Positions 52,281 to 59,434 of a stretch of 64,000 bases of DNA are shown here, piece after piece. Below the pieces are notes generated by a model. That model saw nothing but the letters and a program-made list of their open reading frames with translations. It did no database searches and was not told the DNA's origin. Numbering within the stretch: position 1 is the stretch's first letter; each line of letters starts with the position of its first letter. The DNA comes from Bacteroidaceae bacterium (lineage in GTDB: Bacteria; Bacteroidota; Bacteroidia; Bacteroidales; Bacteroidaceae): assembly GCA_017547385.1 (NCBI GenBank), contig JAFYPU010000018.1, positions 44,739-108,738 on the forward strand, written 5' to 3'. The translations under genes were made by a program, and so were the position numbers.

Positions 52281-52918
52281 TGCAGGCTTTCGACAATTTG
52301 GAGGAGTATGTGCTGGCGCACATCTCTCCCGAGCACGAATATCTGCACCGCCTCTATCGTGCCACCCACACGCAGTTGCTGCGTCCGCGCATGGCCTCCG
52401 GACATCTGCAAGGCACTCTGCTACGCATGCTCGCCAGTCTCATTCGCCCCAAAAGCGTGTTGGAAATCGGCACCTACTCCGGCTATTCTGCCCTCTGCAT
52501 GGCGGCCGGCATGGAAGCGGACGGAAAAATCCTCACCTTCGAAATCAACGATGAGCAAGAAGACTTTACGCGCCCCTGGTTCGAAGGCTCGCCTTTCCCT
52601 GCGGCCATCGAGATGGTCATCGGTGATGTTTTGGAAATTCTGCCCGGCCGCCCCGATCGCTTCGACATGGCTTTCATCGATGGCAACAAGCGACAATACC
52701 CCGACTACTACCGACTGGTGATGTCGCGCCTCAATGAGGGAGGTTTCATCATCGCAGACAACACCCTGTGGGATGGGCACGTGATTGAGTCCGCCTATGA
52801 CGCAGATGCGCAGACGCAGGGCATCCGAGAGTTCAACGCGATGGTCGCGGCCGACCCCTCGGTGGAAAAAGTCATCCTGCCTTTGCGCGATGGTCTGACC
52901 CTGATACGGAAAATCTGA
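52277..52918 (+). CDS. Family 3 (caffeoyl-CoA type) O-methyltransferase
   Basis: 213 residues from the ATG at 52277. VLEIGTYSGYSALCMAAGM is the SAM loop, followed by FDMAFIDGNKRQYPDYY and GGFIIADNTLWDGHV with the metal-site Asp/Asn residues. Probable cytoplasmic methyltransferase on a catechol-like or nucleic acid hydroxyl; the related E. coli TrmR-type enzymes modify tRNA wobble uridine, which is possible here. Confidence 0.9.
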   Translation: MMQAFDNLEEYVLAHISPEHEYLHRLYRATHTQLLRPRMASGHLQGTLLRMLASLIRPKSVLEIGTYSGYSALCMAAGMEADGKILTFEINDEQEDFTRPWFEGSPFPAAIEMVIGDVLEILPGRPDRFDMAFIDGNKRQYPDYYRLVMSRLNEGGFIIADNTLWDGHVIESAYDADAQTQGIREFNAMVAADPSVEKVILPLRDGLTLIRKI

Positions 52919-52999
52919 CAAGGTTTTCCGTTTTTTTTTGCATCTGCCGGGCGTCTGCAAAGTGTGCAGACCTGGTTTTTCACTATCATTTCATAAGAT

Positions 53000-53076
53000 A
53001 TGATGCGGCTCGGGCAAGTTTTTGGAAATTTCGCAGGCTTATTTCCATACTTCCCGCTTGCCTTTCACTATCTTTG
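53000..53076. repeat. REP-like promoter repeat, copy 4
   Basis: Reverse-orientation copy: ATGATGCGGCTCGGGCAAG...CTTGCCTTTCAC then TATCTTTG (53069-53076), the -7 box of rbfA 25 bp before its start. Matches the 5919 and 41693 units. Confidence 0.7.
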
Positions 53077-53100
53077 CCCCAAAATTATTGAAGCATTTTT

Positions 53101-53436
53101 ATGGAAACTACACGACAACAAAAAATTTCGCGCCTCATACAGAAAGAACTCAGCGACATCTTTCAGCGTCAGACACAGGCTTTGCACGGTGTGCTCGTGA
53201 GTGTGAGCACAGTCCGTATCAGTCCGGACCTCAGCATCTGCCGTGCTTATCTCAGCGTGTTCCCTTCCGAACGCGCCACAGAGATTTTGGAAAACATCAA
53301 CAACAATGCGCGCGAGGTGAGATATGAATTGGGAACGCGCGTAAGGCATCAGTTGCGCATCATTCCCGAGTTGAAATTTTTCGTCGACGACTCGTTGGAC
53401 TACATCGAGCACATTGACGAACTTCTCTCCCGATAG
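53101..53436 (+). CDS. rbfA: 30S ribosome-binding factor A
   Basis: 111 residues: TRQQKISRLIQKELSDIFQRQ start, VSVSTVRISPDLSICRAYLSVFP core and ELKFFVDDSLDYIEHIDELL end. KH-domain factor for late 30S maturation. Followed 48 bp downstream by the lolE-like gene, a pairing common in Bacteroidota. Confidence 0.94.
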   Translation: METTRQQKISRLIQKELSDIFQRQTQALHGVLVSVSTVRISPDLSICRAYLSVFPSERATEILENINNNAREVRYELGTRVRHQLRIIPELKFFVDDSLDYIEHIDELLSR

Positions 53437-53484
53437 TCTGGCGTTGACCGAACCATCCGCAAAAACACGCAAGCCTCTCATGGT

Positions 53485-54705
53485 ATGAATTTCCCCCTTT
53501 TCGTTGCTCGCCGATACCTTTTCTCAAAAAAGAGCCACAATGCCATCAATTTCATCTCCGCTATATCCGTTGGCGGAGTGGCTTTGGCCACGTTGGCAAT
53601 GGTCTGCACGCTTTCTGTCTTCAATGGATTTCGCGACCTCATCGGTTCGCTCTACACGGCCTTTGACCCCGAATTGCAGGTAGTGCCGGCCAAAGGAAAA
53701 TTCATGCAAGCCGGAGCACAAGGCCTGGGCGTGGCACGCTCACACCCCGAGGTGGAAGCGGCTTCAGCCTGTTTGGAAGACCATGCGATGCTTCTGTTTG
53801 CCGGCCGCCCCGTGGTGATTACGCTCAAAGGGGTTGACGAGAATTTCGAAAAGAGCACCGGCATTCGCAGCATCCTTTATGGCGAAGGCAACTTCGTCCT
53901 AAGTGCCGCCGGTGTGGAATACGGCGTGCCGGGCATCGGTCTGGCGAGCCACATGGGCGGTGTGGATTACGGTTCACTGCAAGTGTGCGCACCGCGACGC
54001 GGCGAACAACTGAACATGACCAACCCGGGGGCTAACTTCAACGCCGGCGAACTGTTCTCACCCGGTGTGGTGTTCAGCGTGAGCCAACGAAAATACGACG
54101 AAAACTATCTGCTTTCGTCGCTCTCCTTTGCACAAAACCTGTTTGAGCAACCGGGACACATTTCGTCGCTCGAACTGAAACTCAAACCAGGTGCCGACAC
54201 CGACAAAGTGAAAGCCGATTTGCGCCAACGTTTGGGCAAGGACTACCGAGTGCTCGACCAGGCGGAGCAGCAGGAGGAGGTGTTCGGCATCATGGCCATC
54301 GAAAAACTCATTGCCTATTTCTTTCTTACCTTCATCGTGTTGGTGGCTTGCTTCAACATCATCGGCTCGGTATCGATGCTAATCATAGACAAGCGCGACG
54401 ATGTGGCGACCTTGCGCACCCTGGGTGCAAACGACCGTCTCATTGTCAGGATTTTCCTGTTCGAGGGGCGGTTTATCTCCGTGCTGGGTGCCATCATCGG
54501 TGTGGTGTTGGGACTGCTATTGTGTTGGGCGCAGCAAACTTTCGGTCTGTTGCGGCTCGGCGAGTCCTCGGGCAATTTCATCATCGAAGCCTACCCCGTC
54601 AGCGTGCATTGGCAGGACGTGTTGGCCGTGTTCGCCACCGTCATCGCGGTTGGTTTCCTCTCCGTTTGGTATCCCGTTCATTATCTCAGCAAACGATTGC
54701 TCTGA
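53485..54705 (+). CDS. LolC/LolE-type ABC transporter permease
   Basis: 406 residues. MacB/FtsX fold: N-terminal helix (INFISAISVGGVALATLAMVCTLSVFNGFRDL), periplasmic domain with FDPELQVVPAKGKF, then three C-terminal helices (IAYFFLTFIVLVACFNIIGSVSMLIID, FISVLGAIIGVVLGLLLCW, VLAVFATVIAVGFLSVWYP). Related proteins move lipoproteins from the inner membrane to LolA. The LolD ATPase is not next to it. Confidence 0.88.
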   Translation: MNFPLFVARRYLFSKKSHNAINFISAISVGGVALATLAMVCTLSVFNGFRDLIGSLYTAFDPELQVVPAKGKFMQAGAQGLGVARSHPEVEAASACLEDHAMLLFAGRPVVITLKGVDENFEKSTGIRSILYGEGNFVLSAAGVEYGVPGIGLASHMGGVDYGSLQVCAPRRGEQLNMTNPGANFNAGELFSPGVVFSVSQRKYDENYLLSSLSFAQNLFEQPGHISSLELKLKPGADTDKVKADLRQRLGKDYRVLDQAEQQEEVFGIMAIEKLIAYFFLTFIVLVACFNIIGSVSMLIIDKRDDVATLRTLGANDRLIVRIFLFEGRFISVLGAIIGVVLGLLLCWAQQTFGLLRLGESSGNFIIEAYPVSVHWQDVLAVFATVIAVGFLSVWYPVHYLSKRLL

Positions 54706-54775
54706 CGCGCACAAACTATCACCGTTTTCCTGACACTTTGTCGGAAAACTCCCCCTCTTGAAGCGCAAAAATTCA

Positions 54776-54836
54776 CAAGGCGTTTAGAATTTTCCGCAAG
54801 CACTGCGAAAAATTCTAAACGCCTTGCAGATTTTCC
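54776..54836. repeat. 21-bp periodic hairpin array, 3 units
   Basis: CAAGGCGTTTAGAATT (54776-54791) and its perfect inverse (54811-54826) flank a GCAAGCACTGCG centre, same family as 24307 and 45580. Between lolE and ansA. May also work as a processed hairpin in a read-through transcript. Confidence 0.85.
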
Positions 54837-54941
54837 CCCAAAACCATGCCCAAAGCCACGCCCTGACCGAAAGGCAGGGACAATGCATCTGCGAAATGCG
54901 GCATACGGGGTGGAAATCGCTGATATATATGAAAAAATACG

Positions 54942-54949
54942 TACTTTTG
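54942..54949 (+). promoter_or_regulatory. Possible promoter of ansA
   Basis: TACTTTTG only 17 nt before the ATG; -33 box weak. It would give a very short leader. Confidence 0.4.
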
Positions 54950-54965
54950 CATCAAAATAATTGTG

Positions 54966-56021
54966 ATGCCTTCCATACTTATCATCTACACAGGCGGAAC
55001 CATCGGCATGATTGAAAATCCCGAGACGGGAGCACTCGAGAATTTTGACCTTGAGCAATTCCGCCGCCAGGTTCCCGAACTGAAACGTTTCAACTACAAC
55101 ATCGATGCGTTGGCATTCGGTCCGCCCATCGATTCGAGCGACATGGAACCGAGCTACTGGGTCAAGATGGTGCGCCTCATCGCTGACAATTATCACCAAT
55201 ACGACGGATTTGTTTTGTTGCACGGAACCGACACCATGGCCTACACAGCATCGGCCCTCAGTTTTATGCTCGAAAATCTCAGCAAGCCGGTCATCATCAC
55301 CGGTTCGCAACTCCCCATCGGCCAGTTGCGCACCGACGGAAAGGAAAACCTGCTCTCGTCCATCGAGATTGCTGCCGCAAAAGACGCAAACGGACGCCCC
55401 ATGGTGCCCGAGGTGTGCATCTATTTCGACAACCAATTGCTACGAGGCAACCGTACGACCAAAATCAATTCGGAAGGCTTCAACGCTTTCCGTTCACACA
55501 ATCTGCCGGCTTTGGCACAGGCAGGCATTCACATTTTCTACGAGACGCATCTCATCCGCCGCCCTGCGCCCGAAGCCAAATTCAAGCCGCATTTTCTGAT
55601 GGACGACAATGTGGTAATCCTCACCCTATTCCCGGGAATACGCAAAGAGGTGGTGGACATCATCCTGCACATCAAAGGTCTGAAAGCCGTCATCCTGAAA
55701 ACCTATGGTTCGGGCAACGCTCCGCAGGCCTCATGGCTGTACGAACGCCTTGAGGAACTGCATCGACGCGGTGTGATTGTGGTGAACATCACCCAATGTT
55801 CAAAAGGACGCGTGGAGATGGGACGCTACGAAACAAGCCTCCAACTGCTCGATGCCGGCGTTATCAACGGACACGACTGCACCTTGGAATGCGTGGTTAC
55901 GAAGCTGATGTTCCTGCTCGGCCACGGCTATTCGCGAGAGCACATCACAAAATTGATGAGCACCAACATTGCCGGCGAGGTAACCATTCCCGAGGAGGAC
56001 GAAACACTGTCAGCATCCTGA
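54966..56021 (+). CDS. ansA: Type I (cytoplasmic) asparaginase
   Basis: 351 residues from the ATG at 54966 (the GTG at 54963 adds one residue). IIYTGGTIGMIEN holds the nucleophilic Thr, and LLHGTDTMAYTASALSFMLENL the second catalytic Thr-Asp. No signal peptide, so cytoplasmic. Converts asparagine to aspartate and ammonia. The ABC importer genes follow after 10 bp, so they may share the transcript. Confidence 0.95.
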   Translation: MPSILIIYTGGTIGMIENPETGALENFDLEQFRRQVPELKRFNYNIDALAFGPPIDSSDMEPSYWVKMVRLIADNYHQYDGFVLLHGTDTMAYTASALSFMLENLSKPVIITGSQLPIGQLRTDGKENLLSSIEIAAAKDANGRPMVPEVCIYFDNQLLRGNRTTKINSEGFNAFRSHNLPALAQAGIHIFYETHLIRRPAPEAKFKPHFLMDDNVVILTLFPGIRKEVVDIILHIKGLKAVILKTYGSGNAPQASWLYERLEELHRRGVIVVNITQCSKGRVEMGRYETSLQLLDAGVINGHDCTLECVVTKLMFLLGHGYSREHITKLMSTNIAGEVTIPEEDETLSAS

Positions 56022-56031
56022 GCTTGAGGCC

Positions 56032-57162
56032 ATGAAATTCCGTCTGCCACTCACCCTTCTTTCCCTACTCTTCCTGCTGCTCTCTGTGGCCGGTTGCGGA
56101 CATGCACCTCTGATGTCCGAAACCGGAGGCGACACTTTGACTTTTCGCCATGCCACACTGTTGCACATCGAACGCACCGACAGTTACACCATTGCCGAGG
56201 TGCGCGATGCATGGCGCAAGGACAAAGTGCTTCACCGCTATGTGCTCGTTCCACGTCGCGCCAAAGTGCCCGCACACCTACCCTTCGGAACCGTGCTCCG
56301 CACACCGCTGCGTCGGGTCATCGTGGGCACTTCCGTGCATGCGGCTTTGCTGACCGAGCTTGGCCGTCAAGGCAACATCTGCGGCCTTTGCGACACAGCC
56401 TATCTGCAACACAAGGAGCTGCGCAAAGCCTTGAAAGACGGATACATTGCCGACATGGGTTCGTCCATGCAACCCGTGGTGGAACGCGTCATATCTGCCG
56501 ATGCCGACGCGCTGTTTCTCTCCTCCTTCGAGAACGCCGGACACGGCATCATCGCACAGGCCGGCATCCCTATAGTGGAATGCATCGACTACATGGAACG
56601 CTCACCCTTGGGCCGTGCCGAATGGATGCGCTTCTTCGGACTCCTGATGGGTTGCGAAGCCGAGGCCGACTCGATGTTCGCAGGAGTGGAACGCCGATAC
56701 GAGCAACTGCGCCACCACATCCAATCGGCAAAAACGCTCCCCACACTGATGTGCGACCGCAAGGAGGGCGCACTCTGGTATGTGCCGGGGGCAGAAAGCA
56801 CCATGGGACAGCTGTACGCCGATGCTGGAGCCGCTTATCTGTTCTCCCACCTCAAAGGCAGCGGCTCGCTCCCCCTGTCGTTTGAAACGGTCTACAACCA
56901 AGCCCGCGAGGCCGACGTGTGGTTGCTGAAGTATGGCGCCGCCACCGACATCACATACCAAAGTTTGCAAGCCGATTTCCCGCCTTACAAAGGTTTTCGG
57001 CCGTGGCGCGAAAAGCACATCTACGGTTGCAACACGTTTCGCACACCTTTCTATGAGGAGGTGCCGTTTCGCCCCGACCTTTTGCTGTCCGACATAGCAG
57101 CCATTCTGCATCCCGAATTGCTGTCCGGACACACTCTCCGTTATTTCCAACCTCTGAAATAA
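56032..57162 (+). CDS. ABC importer substrate-binding lipoprotein (siderophore/cobamide type)
   Basis: 376 residues. Lipobox SVAGC (Cys22). Class III binding-protein fold: RRVIVGTSVHAALLTELG, ADMGSSMQPVVERVISADADALFLSSFENAG, VECIDYMERSPLGRAEWMRFFGLLMGCEAEAD. These motifs match BtuF/FecB-like proteins of Bacteroidota. Ligand could be an iron complex, heme or a cobamide; I cannot decide. Precedes the matching permease by 26 bp. Confidence 0.88.
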   Translation: MKFRLPLTLLSLLFLLLSVAGCGHAPLMSETGGDTLTFRHATLLHIERTDSYTIAEVRDAWRKDKVLHRYVLVPRRAKVPAHLPFGTVLRTPLRRVIVGTSVHAALLTELGRQGNICGLCDTAYLQHKELRKALKDGYIADMGSSMQPVVERVISADADALFLSSFENAGHGIIAQAGIPIVECIDYMERSPLGRAEWMRFFGLLMGCEAEADSMFAGVERRYEQLRHHIQSAKTLPTLMCDRKEGALWYVPGAESTMGQLYADAGAAYLFSHLKGSGSLPLSFETVYNQAREADVWLLKYGAATDITYQSLQADFPPYKGFRPWREKHIYGCNTFRTPFYEEVPFRPDLLLSDIAAILHPELLSGHTLRYFQPLK

Positions 57163-57188
57163 GCCACTACACATTTCCCCCTCCCCTT

Positions 57189-58205
57189 ATGCTGCGCCGT
57201 CATTCCCTGCTCTTTTCATTCGTCGTGCTGCTGCTGTTGGCAGTTGCCGGACTCCTGTTGGGCAGCGTGCATCTGGCACCGGCCGACGTGCTGACGGCCC
57301 TGTTCGATACGGCCGAGGCAGACCCCTCGACGGCGTTCATCGTTTGGCAAAGCCGTTTGCCGCAAGTGTGCACCGCACTCCTGTCGGGCGCAGCACTGGC
57401 CGTGAGCGGCCTGCTCATGCAGACACTTTTTGCCAACCCACTGGCCGACCCCGGCATTCTGGGCGTGAACTCGGGAGCGGCATTGGGCGTGGCCCTCGTC
57501 ATGTTGCTGATGGGCGGCAGTGCAGAGGCCGGAGGCTTCGTGCTGTCGGGCTATCTGCTCACCATTCTGGCGGCTCTGGCCGGTGCTTGTGCCGTAACGC
57601 TGCTGCTCTTGGCATGTTCGGCCCTGCTACGCGGAAAACTCATGCTCCTCATCACGGGTGTCATGGTGAGCTACGTGGTGAGTTCGGCCATATCGCTGCT
57701 GAATTTCTATGCCACGGAGCAGGGCGTGCAGAGCTACATCATTTGGGGAATGGGCAACTTCGGCGGTGTCAACTTGGAGCGACTTCCGGCCTATGCCCTC
57801 ACGATATTTGCAGGCCTGACGGGGACGATGCTGCTTTGCAAGCCGCTCAATGCCTTGTTGCTGGGCGATAATTATGCCGGCAATCTGGGTGTTCGTGTCC
57901 GCCGGATGCGTTTTTGGGTGCTGCTGCTGGCAAGTTGGCTGACGGCTGCCGTTACGGCACTGTGCGGCCCCATCGCTTTTGTGGGGCTGGCCGTTCCTCA
58001 CGCAGCACGGCTCCTGATTTCTACCTCCGACCACCGACGGCTGCTGCCGCTCACCGCTTTGTGGGGAGCCAACACAGCCCTGCTCTGCCTGCTGATTACG
58101 TACTTGCCCGGCGAGCGCGGTGTGCTGCCCATCAATGCCCTGACACCCGTCATCGGCGTGCCGGTGGTGATGTATATATTATTGAAAGGACGAAAAGGCG
58201 CATAG
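57189..58205 (+). CDS. FecCD/BtuC-type ABC permease
   Basis: 338 residues, about ten membrane helices. Family signatures: SRLPQVCTALLSGAALAVSGLLMQTLFANPLADPGILGVNSGAALG near the N-terminus (the LPxxLxAxLxGxxLaxsG pattern), GNLGVRVRRMRF, and CGPIAFVGLAVPHAARLL. Translocates the ligand bound by the preceding lipoprotein. The ATPase expected next is absent: tcdA follows instead. Confidence 0.92.
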   Translation: MLRRHSLLFSFVVLLLLAVAGLLLGSVHLAPADVLTALFDTAEADPSTAFIVWQSRLPQVCTALLSGAALAVSGLLMQTLFANPLADPGILGVNSGAALGVALVMLLMGGSAEAGGFVLSGYLLTILAALAGACAVTLLLLACSALLRGKLMLLITGVMVSYVVSSAISLLNFYATEQGVQSYIIWGMGNFGGVNLERLPAYALTIFAGLTGTMLLCKPLNALLLGDNYAGNLGVRVRRMRFWVLLLASWLTAAVTALCGPIAFVGLAVPHAARLLISTSDHRRLLPLTALWGANTALLCLLITYLPGERGVLPINALTPVIGVPVVMYILLKGRKGA

Positions 58206-58253
58206 CTATTTTATACCCCCGTTCTTGTTTTTGAAATATCAACGTTGAAAAAT

Positions 58254-59027
58254 ATGGAAGCATTGCATCAACGCACCGAACTGCTGCTCGGCACTCCCAC
58301 TATGGAGGCGCTGAAATCGACCCGCGTCATCCTGTTCGGCGTGGGCGGTGTGGGCGGTTGGTGTGCCGAGAGCCTCATTCGCTCGGGCATCGGCCATCTC
58401 ACCATCGTCGATTCCGACACCGTGAACCCCACCAACCTGAATCGCCAACTCGTGGCCACGACGCAGACCGTGGGACGCGCCAAGGTGGAGGTGCTTCGCG
58501 AACGCCTGCTCTCCATCAACCCCGAAGCCGAAATCGTGGCGCATCATGCGCTCTACACACCGGAAAACGCCGACTCCTATGCGCTCGCTTCTTATCACTA
58601 CGTGGTCGATGCCATCGACAGTCTGGAAAACAAGGCGCACCTGCTGCTGACGGCTACCGGCACACCGGCCATTGTCGTGTCGAGCATGGGAGCTGCGCTG
58701 AAGATGGACCCGACGCGCATCAGCGTGGCTGAGTTTTGGAAAGTGCGTGGCTGTCCGCTGGCAGCCGCTTTGCGCCGCCGTTTCAAGCGCGACGGAGCAC
58801 GCCTGCGCCGCAAGATAAAGTGCGTCTACAGCGAAGAACTGCTTGCGAATGCCGGCACAGTGTCGGGCGACGAAGCCCCCGAAGTGCACGGTGGCAGTGT
58901 GAAAGCACGCACCAATGGCACAGTGGCCCATGCCGTAGCCATTTTCGGCTTCACGCTGGCCGGACTGGTGGTGCAGGACATTTGGAAAAAAGCAACAGCT
59001 TCGCAAGAAGGACAGAACACCCCGTAG
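58254..59027 (+). CDS. tcdA: tRNA threonylcarbamoyladenosine dehydratase (TcdA/CsdL, ThiF/E1-like)
   Basis: 257 residues from the ATG at 58254 (the in-frame TTG at 58245 is a weaker start). Adenylation motifs GVGGVGGWCAESLIRSGIG, DSDTVNPTNLNRQL and VVDAIDSLENKAHLL, then KMDPTRISVAEFWKVRGCPLA and VKCVYSEEL-like sequence (IKCVYSEELL). It cyclises t6A37 to ct6A in tRNA using ATP. An independent gene with a strong terminator. Confidence 0.92.
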   Translation: MEALHQRTELLLGTPTMEALKSTRVILFGVGGVGGWCAESLIRSGIGHLTIVDSDTVNPTNLNRQLVATTQTVGRAKVEVLRERLLSINPEAEIVAHHALYTPENADSYALASYHYVVDAIDSLENKAHLLLTATGTPAIVVSSMGAALKMDPTRISVAEFWKVRGCPLAAALRRRFKRDGARLRRKIKCVYSEELLANAGTVSGDEAPEVHGGSVKARTNGTVAHAVAIFGFTLAGLVVQDIWKKATASQEGQNTP

Positions 59028-59054
59028 CACCGGCTGCAAGGCTCTGAGCTCCCC

Positions 59055-59107
59055 TGCAAAGTGCGCATACCGACGGAAGAACGCCTTGTCGGTATGCGCA
59101 CTTTGCA
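59055..59107 (+). terminator. Terminator-like hairpin after tcdA
   Basis: Perfect 20-bp inverted repeat (59055-59074 against 59088-59107) with a 13-nt loop. No clear T-run follows (TTGAAAAC), so it may stabilise mRNA 3' ends or stop transcription less efficiently. Confidence 0.65.
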
Positions 59108-59181
59108 TTGAAAACATTCCGTTGCCCGCGAAAAGAAATCAGAAAGCACACCAAACCTTTTCACAAGCCACATAAACTTCT

Positions 59182-59349
59182 TCAGCGTGCTCAAAAACTA
59201 TATCTCACGACGTGAGATGAATATTGCACGCCTTGCAATATTTATTTCACGCCGTGCAATATATATTGCACGGCGTGAAATATAGTTTATAAGCACTGCC
59301 GGCAACTTTTCAAGCACAGCAGATAACTTTTGAAACACGCTTTTGCATT
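59182..59349. repeat. 21-bp periodic palindromic array, 8 units
   Basis: Eight consecutive 21-bp units start at 59182, 59203, 59224, 59245, 59266, 59287, 59308 and 59329. Units 2-5 have a CACG..GTG-type core, and units 4-5 together form a perfect 40-bp palindrome (59243-59282). Units 6-7 share AAGCAC with the 24307-type arrays. Lies between convergent tcdA and the topoisomerase gene. Confidence 0.85.
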
Positions 59350-59359
59350 TTCGGAGCAG

Positions 59360-59408
59360 CAAAAAAAGGGCGGAAGCACGTGAACAGATGTTCACCATGC
59401 TTCCGCCG
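59360..59408 (-). terminator. Terminator of the topoisomerase IV subunit A gene
   Basis: Stem of about 16 bp with one bulge (GCGGAAGCA.GTGAAC / GTTCAC..TGCTTCCGC) followed on the minus strand by seven T; 27 bp after the stop. Confidence 0.88.
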
Positions 59409-59434
59409 CTATTTGATAAGCGTCCGTGTTATTT

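Noticed and set aside
59182-59349. CRISPR array
   Set aside because: Units are degenerate palindromes without distinct spacers, and no cas genes are near. The same holds for the other 21-22 bp arrays.
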